Assembly (NCBI RefSeq): GCF_015351475.1 | Contig: NZ_JADKPR010000003.1 | Location: forward strand, 1-64,000 | DNA from: Flavobacterium sp. HJJ | Lineage (GTDB): Bacteria > Bacteroidota > Bacteroidia > Flavobacteriales > Flavobacteriaceae | Length of the DNA stretch: 64,000 nucleotides | Reading direction: 5' to 3' | Part shown: piece after piece, positions 45,581 to 56,982 of the stretch | Layout: each line of letters opens with the position of its first letter | How positions within the stretch are numbered: the first letter of the stretch is position 1 | Notes under the pieces: generated by a model | Databases searched by the model: none | Told to the model about the DNA's origin: nothing | Seen by the model: the letters and a program-made list of their open reading frames with translations, nothing else | Made by a program: the position numbers and the translations under genes

Positions 45581-46645
45581 ATGTTAAAAATAGCCATTTT
45601 AGGACTTGGAGAAGGCCGCAGTACAATGTCGGCCGTTTTAGAAAGTTCAAAACTAGAGCTTGTCAAAATATGTGACAAAAGTGAGGAGTTGTGTAAGAAG
45701 AGATCAAAAGAGTTTGATTTTCATTCTTTTACAACAAACTATGATGATTTATTGCAAGATAGCGCAATCGATATAATTGCAATATATACACCGGATCATC
45801 TGCATGCACAGCATGTTAAGCAGGCATTATTACATGGAAAACATGTAGTGTGTACAAAACCGTTTATTGATGATTTATCAGATGCCAAAGAATTATTAGA
45901 ATTAAGTGAAAAGACAGGTAAAAAGGTCTTTATCGGACAGAGTTCTCGTTTTTTTGAACCGGCAAAAAGACAAAGAAAAGATTATAAAACAGGAGTAATA
46001 GGGGATTTAATTACAATTGAATCCCATTACCATGCGGATCATCGTTGGTTTTTGGAAAAAGAATGGTCCTTATTGCAATCATTTAAATGGCTGTATGGCG
46101 GTTTGAGCCATCCTGTAGATTTCATTCGTTGGTATTTGCCAAATATTGAAGAGGTAATGGGGTACGGAATGATTAGCAGCAACGGAGTAACAGCGGGTTT
46201 GAAAAATGAAGATACAATGCACTTTATTTTTAAGGCAACCGATGGCAGAATTGCTAGAGTGAGCGGTGTTTATACTTCGCCAACACAGCCAACCAAAAGA
46301 GACAGCGGTATGAGTGTTATTTTGAGAGGTACTGAAGGGGCAAGCCAAGCTGATTATCACGAATTACGTTATTCAGTTACTGACAAAAAGGGAGAAGAAA
46401 AAATAATTCATTGGGGTGATTCGACTATTAAATATTATTTCCGTTTTGAGGGGCAGAGCCACCATGGCGGTGAATACCAAAATTACCTGGAATATTTTGC
46501 AGATAGTATTGAGCAGGATTTTACGGCTTATCCAGATATGAACGAAGGAATAAGAACCGTAGCCTTACTGCAGGCAATGGATAAATCATTACAAACAGGA
46601 ATGCCAGTAAAAATTACTGATGTTCTTAATGAATATGGCCTATGA
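45581..46645 (+). CDS. Gfo/Idh/MocA-family oxidoreductase (second copy)
   Basis: A 354-residue dehydrogenase. The Rossmann start ILGLGEGRS departs from GxGxxG by having Glu and Gly in an unusual order. The EKP motif is CTKPF with K93. The second domain has FKWLYGGLSHPVDFIRWYLP, and SHHGGEYQNYLEYFADSI near the end. Cytoplasmic; the likely substrate is a sugar or sugar acid. Its stop overlaps the start of the sodium symporter gene (ATGA), so the two are co-translated and may act on the same imported compound. It is not closely similar to the Gfo/Idh protein at 29693. Confidence 0.86.
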   Translation: MLKIAILGLGEGRSTMSAVLESSKLELVKICDKSEELCKKRSKEFDFHSFTTNYDDLLQDSAIDIIAIYTPDHLHAQHVKQALLHGKHVVCTKPFIDDLSDAKELLELSEKTGKKVFIGQSSRFFEPAKRQRKDYKTGVIGDLITIESHYHADHRWFLEKEWSLLQSFKWLYGGLSHPVDFIRWYLPNIEEVMGYGMISSNGVTAGLKNEDTMHFIFKATDGRIARVSGVYTSPTQPTKRDSGMSVILRGTEGASQADYHELRYSVTDKKGEEKIIHWGDSTIKYYFRFEGQSHHGGEYQNYLEYFADSIEQDFTAYPDMNEGIRTVALLQAMDKSLQTGMPVKITDVLNEYGL

Positions 46646-48222
46646 ACAGCATTTATGACAAATTAACGATCCTCGATTTTATAATAGTTGCTGTTTATTT
46701 AGTGACTTTATTGGTCATTGGTTATGTGGTCAGTGTCAAGCAGAGCAAAAAGAACGAAACGCTTTTTATGGCGGGAAATTCGCTGAATTGGTACAATATC
46801 GGATTCAATATGTGGGGAACCAATGTGGGACCTTCTTCCTTATTGGCTTTTGCCAGTATTGGTTATGCCACAGGAATTGTGGCAGGAAATTTTGAATGGT
46901 ACGCTTTTGTTTTCTTATTGCTTTTGGCAATGGTTTTTGCGCCTCGGTATATTGCGAGTAAAGTAAGTACGATGCCCGAATATATGGGAAAACGGTATGG
47001 CGACAGTACTCAGACTATCTTGGCTTGGTACGCTATGGTCAAAATTTTGGTAAGCTGGCTGTCATTAGGATTATTTAGCGGAGGGATTTTGGTACGTCAG
47101 ATTTTAGGAATCCCGATGTGGCAGAGCGTTACAGTTTTAGTCATTTTCTCTGGGATTTTTACGTTTGCCGGAGGATTGAAAGCCATTGCTAAAGTGAATG
47201 TTTTCCAGATGATTTTATTAATTGCTGTATCGCTTACTTTATCTTATTTAGGATTGCAGAAAGTAGGAGGAATTGAAGCTTTGATTGCCAAAACACCTTC
47301 GAATTTCTGGAATTTAGTACAGCCTGCAAACGATGCGCATTATCCATGGACAGCTATTTTATTAGGATATCCTGTTGCCGCAGTGGCTTTCTTTTGTACG
47401 GATCAATCTATGGTGCAAAGTGTTTTGGGAGCAAAGAATCTGGAACAGGGACAATTGGGGGTTAATTTCATTGGCTGGCTAAAAGTAATGGCATTGCCTT
47501 TATTTATTCTGCCTGGAATCCTTTGTTATGTTTTATATCCTGAATTGGGTAAAAATTCTGATTTGGCGTATATGACAATGGTTACTAATTTATTTCCAAG
47601 CGGCATGAATGGACTGGTGATTTGCGTAATGATTGCTGTTTTAGTGGGAACAATTGGTTCGTCTCTTAATGCGTTAAGTACGGTTTTTACAAATGATATT
47701 TATGTAAAGAAAATGAATCCGGCCGCAACCATTAAGGAACAAATTAAAATAGGACGTATTACAATTGCTGCGGGGTGTTTATTTGCCATTCTCATCGCTG
47801 TGGCAATTGATAATATAAAAGGGCAAAATTTATTCAATATTTTCCAAGCCGTTTTAGGTTTCTTGGCTCCGTCTTTATCAGTGGTGTTTTTGTTGAGTAT
47901 TTTCTGGAAACGCACTACCAAAAAAGCAGTAAATGCAACTCTTTCATGGGGTTCGGCTTTTAGTTTGTTTGTGGGAGTTTTATATCTGTGGGTTTTTCCA
48001 GCAGACAAGTATCCTGTTTGGCCCCACTTTTTATTGATATCATTTTACATTTTTGCGGTTTTAATGATTGGGGCAATTATCATTTCATTATTGGATAAAA
48101 ATCCGGAAACTAATTTTGTTAGTGAAACCGATGTTCCTAAAACCAGTAAACGAGTGAAGATCTTGTTCGCTTTATTGGGACTAACCATTTTGAGTTTATA
48201 CCTCATTTTTAATTTCAATTAA
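46642..48222 (+). CDS. Sodium:solute symporter (SSS family)
   Basis: A 526-residue inner-membrane transporter with about 14 hydrophobic segments. SSS motifs include ETLFMAGNSLNWYNIGFNMWGTNVGPSSLL near the N-terminus, TMPEYMGKRYG, and GTIGSSLNALSTVFTNDIY in the conserved sodium-site helix. The family brings in sugars, sugar acids or other small solutes with sodium. It overlaps the upstream oxidoreductase gene by 4 bases and is one base from the GH78 gene. This layout suggests uptake of rhamnose, fucose or a disaccharide released in the periplasm. Confidence 0.9.
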   Translation: MNSIYDKLTILDFIIVAVYLVTLLVIGYVVSVKQSKKNETLFMAGNSLNWYNIGFNMWGTNVGPSSLLAFASIGYATGIVAGNFEWYAFVFLLLLAMVFAPRYIASKVSTMPEYMGKRYGDSTQTILAWYAMVKILVSWLSLGLFSGGILVRQILGIPMWQSVTVLVIFSGIFTFAGGLKAIAKVNVFQMILLIAVSLTLSYLGLQKVGGIEALIAKTPSNFWNLVQPANDAHYPWTAILLGYPVAAVAFFCTDQSMVQSVLGAKNLEQGQLGVNFIGWLKVMALPLFILPGILCYVLYPELGKNSDLAYMTMVTNLFPSGMNGLVICVMIAVLVGTIGSSLNALSTVFTNDIYVKKMNPAATIKEQIKIGRITIAAGCLFAILIAVAIDNIKGQNLFNIFQAVLGFLAPSLSVVFLLSIFWKRTTKKAVNATLSWGSAFSLFVGVLYLWVFPADKYPVWPHFLLISFYIFAVLMIGAIIISLLDKNPETNFVSETDVPKTSKRVKILFALLGLTILSLYLIFNFN

Positions 48223-48223
48223 T

Positions 48224-50404
48224 ATGATCACATTTACTTCTTTAGGTCAACGTTTTAAAACGGCTGTTAGTGTTATCGCATTATTGTTTTTATCCGAAAT
48301 GTCTTCGGCTCAAACATGGATTTATTATCCTGGAGATTTTGAAGTTTGGTTAAGTAATAAAATGCAGGTAAGACGTACAGAACGCGAAGCCGTATTTCCA
48401 CCGCTTTGGCAATATTACAGTCCGTATGCTTTGGTGACTTTTCAAACAGAAGTAGATATTCCAGCACCAGACGAGGTAAAAATTTATTCGGAAGGAACTT
48501 TTCAGTTGATTTTAGACGGTGTTCAGGTTTATGGACAGCCAAAATCATTAAAAATTCCTGCCGGAAAACACAAAATTTCCTTTAAAGTATATAATCAGGA
48601 AGTGTTGCCGGCTATTTATATTGCTGGTAAATACGTTAAATCAGACGCTTCTTGGAAGGTGACTAATGAAGACAAACTTTGGATTGATGAAAATGGAAAA
48701 GCACAGCAATCCGGCACGCCTTGGGTGCCTGTTGGATCCTGGAATTTTGACTCGCCAGAGCATAAACCTTCCGAATTTAAACTCACAACCAAACCTTTGA
48801 GTGCCAAAAAAACAGAAAAAATAGGAACTGGTCAATTGGTCGATTTTGGTAAAGAAACTTTTGGTTATATCAAAATTCACGGTTTAAAAGGAAAAGGGAA
48901 AGTGGCTCTTTATTATGGTGAATCTCGTGAGGAAGCGCTGGATACGGCCAAATGCGAAACATTAGACCATTTATCTTTTGATGGAAATCAGCCCGAAACC
49001 TACACACATACAGGTTCCAAAGCATTCCGCTATGTTCGGGTAGAGACAGATCCAACAGTAAAATATGATTCTATTTCGATGCTTTATGAATATTTGCCAT
49101 TGGACTATCGTGGTGCATTCAAATCTTCAGACGAACAATTGAATAAAATTTGGGATGTGTCGGCTTACACGATGCATTTAACATCCCGCGAATTTTTTAT
49201 AGACGGAATCAAACGCGACCGCTGGGTTTGGTCTGGCGATGCATATCAAAGTTACTTGATGAATTATTATTTATTCTTTGATTCGGCTTCGGTAGAACGA
49301 ACGCTGTTGGCGCTTCGTGGCAAAGAACCGGTGACAGCTCATGTAAATATCATAATGGATTATTCGCTCTATTGGTTTGTGGGTGTTTACGATTACTATT
49401 TACACACTGGCGATACGAAATTTATCAAGACTTTTTATCCGCGAATGAAATCATTGATGGAGTTCTGTTTAAAAAGAAGAAATACAAACGGATTCCTCGA
49501 ACCCTTGGAAGGTGATTGGGTTTTTATTGACTGGGCAAACGGATTACCAAAAACCGGTGAGGTTAGTTTTGAACAAATGCTTTTGGCAAGAAGTTTAGAG
49601 GCTATGGCTGTCAGTGCTAAAATTGCAGGTGAAAATGAAGACCAAAAAGAATATCAAAAATTAGCTTCTGATTTAAAAACAAAACTATTTGATGTGTTTT
49701 GGGATAAAAAAGAAAACGTGATGAAGCATCAGCGTATCGACGGTAAAATGCAGGATATTGTAACTAGATATGCTAATATGTTCGGTATTTTCTTCAATTA
49801 TTTTAATGAAGACCAAAAACAAAGCATCAAAAATAAAGTACTGCTTAATGATAAAATTCTTAAAATCACGACACCTTATATGCGTTTTTACGAGTTGGAA
49901 GCCTTGTGCGCTATGGGTGAACAGAATTATGTTTTAAAAGAAATGAAAAACTATTGGGGCGGAATGCTAAACGAGGGAGCGACCTCTTTCTGGGAAGAAT
50001 ACAATCCTAGCAAAAAAGGCGCAGAACATTTAGCGATGTATGGACGTCCTTACGGGAAAAGCCTTTGCCACGCTTGGGGTTCAAGTCCAATCTATTTGCT
50101 GGGTAAATATTATTTAGGAGTAAAACCAACCGCTCCCGGTTATGCTGAATATGAAATCAAACCTAATTTAGGTGGTTTACAATGGATGGAAGGAAAAGTA
50201 CCAACACCAAAAGGAGAAGTTAACGTTTATTGCAGTACAAAAGAAATTAAGGTTAAAGCAGCTGAAGGAGAAGGTAAATTGATTTTTGAAAGTCAAAATA
50301 AACCAAAAACCAATTCAGGAACGATTACAGAATTAGCAAAAAATAAATATCAGTTGATCGTAAAGCCGAATGTGGAGTATAAAGTGATTTATAAGGCGAT
50401 TTAA
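48224..50404 (+). CDS. GH78 alpha-L-rhamnosidase
   Basis: A 726-residue secreted enzyme (signal peptide to EMSSAQ). N-terminal beta-sandwich domains come first (about 28-290; GQLVDFGKETFGYIKIHGLKGKG and the FRYVRVET strand are typical). The (alpha/alpha)6 barrel follows with GIKRDRWVWSGDAYQ, the GH78 active-site segment with general-acid residues, and EGDWVFIDWANG. The C-terminal beta domain starts near LGVKPTAPGYAEYEIKPNLGGL. It removes terminal alpha-L-rhamnose from pectic or related side chains. It begins one base after the symporter stop, at the end of the tightly packed group. Confidence 0.9.
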   Translation: MITFTSLGQRFKTAVSVIALLFLSEMSSAQTWIYYPGDFEVWLSNKMQVRRTEREAVFPPLWQYYSPYALVTFQTEVDIPAPDEVKIYSEGTFQLILDGVQVYGQPKSLKIPAGKHKISFKVYNQEVLPAIYIAGKYVKSDASWKVTNEDKLWIDENGKAQQSGTPWVPVGSWNFDSPEHKPSEFKLTTKPLSAKKTEKIGTGQLVDFGKETFGYIKIHGLKGKGKVALYYGESREEALDTAKCETLDHLSFDGNQPETYTHTGSKAFRYVRVETDPTVKYDSISMLYEYLPLDYRGAFKSSDEQLNKIWDVSAYTMHLTSREFFIDGIKRDRWVWSGDAYQSYLMNYYLFFDSASVERTLLALRGKEPVTAHVNIIMDYSLYWFVGVYDYYLHTGDTKFIKTFYPRMKSLMEFCLKRRNTNGFLEPLEGDWVFIDWANGLPKTGEVSFEQMLLARSLEAMAVSAKIAGENEDQKEYQKLASDLKTKLFDVFWDKKENVMKHQRIDGKMQDIVTRYANMFGIFFNYFNEDQKQSIKNKVLLNDKILKITTPYMRFYELEALCAMGEQNYVLKEMKNYWGGMLNEGATSFWEEYNPSKKGAEHLAMYGRPYGKSLCHAWGSSPIYLLGKYYLGVKPTAPGYAEYEIKPNLGGLQWMEGKVPTPKGEVNVYCSTKEIKVKAAEGEGKLIFESQNKPKTNSGTITELAKNKYQLIVKPNVEYKVIYKAI

Positions 50405-50406
50405 GT

Positions 50407-50491
50407 GTCATTGCGAGGAACGAAGCAATCTCACTAACAATTAGACAAAGCTTGATTTTGCAAATGTGATTGCTTCGTTCCTCGCAATGAC
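50407..50491. repeat. Long perfect inverted repeat, full copy of the TTGCGAGGAACGAAGCAA family
   Basis: The arms at 50407-50430 and 50468-50491 are perfect 24-base inverted copies with core TTGCGAGGAACGAAGCAA and outer GTCA/TGAC ends, around a 37-base loop. A left arm of the same sequence occurs at 56885. It contains the earliest in-frame ATG of the next gene, which is therefore rejected. Confidence 0.9.
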
Positions 50492-50519
50492 AAGACTGTG
50501 GAAATTAAAAATAAAAAAA

Positions 50520-52202
50520 ATGTTTTCGAAAAACACAACATACAATTTTAAATTAAAAACCGCTTTTCTTGCGCTTTTTTCAATCTGCATTCAATTTGCA
50601 GAAGCACAAAACACAGCTTGGAAGCCTGTAGCTTTTGAAATAATAAAATCCAATTACAAAACATTCAAAACAACACAATACGCCCATGTTTTTTCAGGAA
50701 GCAAACACAATATTGTAGGTTTAGTTCCAGAATTACAGGGATTAACAGGAATTGAATTGCCTTTGGATGCCTATAAAAAAGGTACAAATGCTCCGTTACA
50801 GCTAAAGTTCAAAGAGCCGGTTCAGCTTTTGGTTGGTGTTTTTCAGGAAACAAATAACAAAGAATATCTTCAGCCGAATGCAATTGAAAACGGAAAATTG
50901 ATTCTTGAAAATGGAGTTACGATTACTGGATTAGCTCCCGTAAATATTTATGCCATCGCTTACGCAAAAGGAGCACACACGATTCTGCCAAACGCAAAAG
51001 GATTGTTTGCCGTTTTGGGAGTAATAAAAAGCAGTCAGCAATTGATTGCCCGAAACGCCGAATTATTAGATGGAAAACTTTGGAACCCAACCTACATTAT
51101 TGAAGGATTCTCAGATGAAAAACCGCTTTTTGAAATTATAGGAGGAGAAAATAAACCCGTTATCGACGATGGAATGCCCGGAACAGAAGGAATTCAAGGT
51201 GGTTTTGAAGGCGGACGTGTTGTAAAAGTCGGTGATACCTATCATATGTTTCCAACGGAAAGAGCAGGAGAGAAAGGAGTGGAAATGTATTATGATCGTG
51301 TAAAAACTAAAATCGGTCACTGGACGAGTAAAGATGCAATTCACTGGAAAAGAGAATCCACCATTTACCAAGCCAGTGGAACTTATGCCGTAACCGAAGA
51401 TGACAATCCAATGAATGACCGTCGAGGTGCAATTTGGTCGTATATGCCTGTTTTTAGTGAAAAAACAAACAAATGGTACGGTTATTATTTGGCGTATACC
51501 GTTCACAAAGAAATTCAGCCCAACCATTCTTTTGGAAGAATCTGGAGATGCGAATCAGCAGTAGAAGGCATCAACGGAATCGGCGGGCCATACAAAGATA
51601 TGGGTATCATTATGGAGCCGGGATTGGATTCACAGCCTTGGGAAGGTCGTCAGGGCGTAGCTTCGTTTTTTCCGTATAAAGTAGGAGATAAGTATTTTGG
51701 TTTTTACAGTGGTGCCTATCCATTTGAATCCTGGGCAGATTATCCAAAGAAATCCGGAAAAGGCTGGTTCGTTGCTTTGGCAGAATCGAATAGTTTAGAA
51801 GGTCCATGGAGCCGAATGAATAAAGGTTTAGAACCGATAAAAACGATACATCCTCAATTTGTTGAAAACCCGATTGTGAGTCAGTTACCAAACGGTTTGT
51901 ACATCGCTGTTTTTGACGGAGGCCCGGAAGGCTGGGGACATCATTTGCCGAATATGATTGGATATACACTTTCAAAAGACGGAATCAATTGGTCGGAAGC
52001 ACATTATCTGCCAATCGAAACTAAAGTTGATAAATGGTGGGACATTATGCGAACACCGCTTTGTCTAATTCCAGAAGGAAATGATGTTTACACAATTGTA
52101 TACAACGCTATTGATCTGAAAAAACGATTTCACCCAACCGGAATGCTAAAAGTGAAACTGAATAAAGAAGTAATGGAATCGCGATTGAAGGAATTGAAAT
52201 AA
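50520..52202 (+). CDS. Secreted beta-propeller glycosidase of uncertain family
   Basis: A 560-residue protein started at 50520 (MFSKNTTY), because the upstream ATG at 50466 lies in a repeat hairpin. A signal peptide ends at FAEAQ. Residues 25-190 form a beta-rich N-terminal domain. Residues 200-560 look like a five-bladed propeller of the GH43/GH32/GH130 kind: GFEGGRVVKVGDTYHMFPTE, IGHWTSKDAIHWKRES, GIWSYMPV-like strands and VENPIVSQLPNGLYIAVFDGG. I cannot assign a GH family or the catalytic acids with confidence. Placement between GH78 and another propeller protein suggests that it removes a sugar from the same glycan. Confidence 0.78.
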   Translation: MFSKNTTYNFKLKTAFLALFSICIQFAEAQNTAWKPVAFEIIKSNYKTFKTTQYAHVFSGSKHNIVGLVPELQGLTGIELPLDAYKKGTNAPLQLKFKEPVQLLVGVFQETNNKEYLQPNAIENGKLILENGVTITGLAPVNIYAIAYAKGAHTILPNAKGLFAVLGVIKSSQQLIARNAELLDGKLWNPTYIIEGFSDEKPLFEIIGGENKPVIDDGMPGTEGIQGGFEGGRVVKVGDTYHMFPTERAGEKGVEMYYDRVKTKIGHWTSKDAIHWKRESTIYQASGTYAVTEDDNPMNDRRGAIWSYMPVFSEKTNKWYGYYLAYTVHKEIQPNHSFGRIWRCESAVEGINGIGGPYKDMGIIMEPGLDSQPWEGRQGVASFFPYKVGDKYFGFYSGAYPFESWADYPKKSGKGWFVALAESNSLEGPWSRMNKGLEPIKTIHPQFVENPIVSQLPNGLYIAVFDGGPEGWGHHLPNMIGYTLSKDGINWSEAHYLPIETKVDKWWDIMRTPLCLIPEGNDVYTIVYNAIDLKKRFHPTGMLKVKLNKEVMESRLKELK

Positions 52203-52215
52203 AATAAAAATAATA

Positions 52216-52366
52216 ATGGAACATGGATGACACGGATTTAAGCTAAACAGCGCAGATTTTAAAATAAAACAATATAAATTATCTGTAATTTTTTTTAATC
52301 TGTGGTAAAATTAAAAAAATAAAATCTGCGTCAACCGGTTTAATCCGTGTCATCCGTGTCCATTTA
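52216..52366. repeat. Imperfect inverted-repeat element (GATGACACGGATT family)
   Basis: The left part has GGATGACACGGATTTAAG and GCGCAGATTTT. The right part has AAAATCTGCG, GTTTAATCCGTGTCATCC and GTGTCCATTT, roughly the complement in reverse. It fills the gap between the two propeller genes. Confidence 0.75.
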
Positions 52367-52390
52367 AGCACATACATTTATAATTATCAA

Positions 52391-53521
52391 ATGAACAATA
52401 CAATTAAATATCTTGTTTTTGGAATAGTGGCTTTGCTTACAATAAGCTGCGCAACAAAATATAAGAAAAGAGAAATCACCGAAACCGTAATGCAGGAGAT
52501 TTACAACGAAATCAAAACTCCTTATAAATACGGTCTAGTAATGGTGCCAACGGATAACTCTTATAAAATGGACTGCCCTTCTGTATTCAGAAAAGACGGA
52601 AAATGGTATATGACGTATTTAATTTATGACGGAAGAGGTTATGAAACTTGGCTTGCTGAAAGTGATAATTTACTGGAATGGAAATATTTAGGAAAAGTGA
52701 TGTCTTTTTCAGAGAATAAAAAACACTGGGATGTGAATCAAAAAGCGGGTTATATTTCATTGCAAGACATGACTTGGGGTGGAAGTTACGAATGGGAAAA
52801 ATACGATGACAAATACTGGATGAGTTATTTTGGAGGAGACAGTAAAGGTTACGAAGCAGGTGTTCTGTCAATCGGAATGGCGTATACCAAAGAATCACCG
52901 ACGAAACCACATGAATTTCAGAGATTGGAAAATCCGGTCTTAACGCCAAAAGATAAAGACGCTAAGTGGTGGGATAATAGTACGATGTATAAAAACAGTG
53001 TGATTCGTGATAAAGATAAATTGACAGGACACAATTTCATTATGTACTACAACGCCCGAGGAGACAGTATCAATCCTGCTAAAGGCGCAGAGCGTATTGC
53101 AATGGCGGTATCAAATGACATGAAACAATGGAAGCGTTATGGCGATAAACCATTGATCAATCATCATAAAGGAATCTCAGGCGATGCCTATATCCAGCGT
53201 ATTAATGATACTTGGGTGATGTTCTATTTCGGCGCTTTCTGGACGGGCTGGAATCAGGGTGCATTTAACCGTTTTGCAGTTTCAAATGATTTGGTTAACT
53301 GGACCGATTGGAAAGGCGAAGATTTGATTAAATCGTCTGAACCTTATGACAATATGTTTGCGCACAAATCATTTGTTGTAAAACATGATGGTGTAGTGTA
53401 TCATTTTTATTGTGCCGTAAACAAAGCAGAGCAAAGAGGAATCGCAGTGGCAACTTCGAAGGATTTAGGGAAAAGTGAAACGAGTTTTGTGGCACCACCG
53501 GAGAAGAAAGAGAAGAAATAA
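52391..53521 (+). CDS. Beta-propeller glycosidase lipoprotein, GH43/GH130-like, family uncertain
   Basis: A 376-residue lipoprotein (Cys20 in LLTISC, then ATKYKKRE). Propeller blades are visible: YKMDCPSVFRKDGKWYMTYL, ETWLAESDNLLEWKYLGKV, WDNSTMYKNSVIRD, ERIAMAVSNDMKQWKRYG, GDAYIQRINDTWVMFYFGAFW and FAHKSFVVKHDGVVYHFYCAV. The D in KMDCPSV could be the propeller nucleophile or base of the GH43 type, but I cannot confirm a family. The C-terminus ends in a lysine-glutamate tail. Likely membrane-anchored; the substrate should be a side chain of the same rhamnose- or galactose-containing polysaccharide. Confidence 0.78.
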   Translation: MNNTIKYLVFGIVALLTISCATKYKKREITETVMQEIYNEIKTPYKYGLVMVPTDNSYKMDCPSVFRKDGKWYMTYLIYDGRGYETWLAESDNLLEWKYLGKVMSFSENKKHWDVNQKAGYISLQDMTWGGSYEWEKYDDKYWMSYFGGDSKGYEAGVLSIGMAYTKESPTKPHEFQRLENPVLTPKDKDAKWWDNSTMYKNSVIRDKDKLTGHNFIMYYNARGDSINPAKGAERIAMAVSNDMKQWKRYGDKPLINHHKGISGDAYIQRINDTWVMFYFGAFWTGWNQGAFNRFAVSNDLVNWTDWKGEDLIKSSEPYDNMFAHKSFVVKHDGVVYHFYCAVNKAEQRGIAVATSKDLGKSETSFVAPPEKKEKK

Positions 53522-53559
53522 GTTTTAGACAAGATAAATAAAGAAACGGATAAAATAAA

Positions 53560-53590
53560 AATCTGCGAAGATCTGCGGAATCTGCGTGAA
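53560..53590 (+). repeat. Triple ATCTGCG direct repeat (partial intergenic element)
   Basis: ATCTGCGAAG, ATCTGCGGAA and TCTGCGTGAA stand in tandem just before the GH2 gene. The ATCTGCG word also occurs in the 52216 element. It looks like half of a related inverted-repeat element. Confidence 0.5.
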
Positions 53591-53598
53591 AAAAATAA

Positions 53599-56880
<3,282 letters not shown>

Positions 56881-56884
56881 TGAA

Positions 56885-56956
56885 GTCATTGCGAGGAACG
56901 AAGCAATCATGTTTAGTTGCTCTCGGTATGAGATTTCTCCTTACGTCGGAATTGAC
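56885..56956. repeat. Hybrid intergenic element: left arm of the TTGCGAGGAACGAAGCAA family, diverged right arm
   Basis: The left arm (56885-56908) is identical to the arm at 50407. The right end (56930-56956, GAGATTTCTCC then CGGAATTGAC) instead resembles the other type, seen at 62085. The hairpin would be poor, so the element may be decayed or recombinant. Confidence 0.7.
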
Positions 56957-56982
56957 AAACAAAACGGTTAAAAACAATTAAA

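Noticed and set aside
50466..50519. Earlier in-frame ATG for the propeller gene
   Set aside because: It lies at the edge of the long inverted repeat (50407-50491), and the signal peptide begins properly from 50520.
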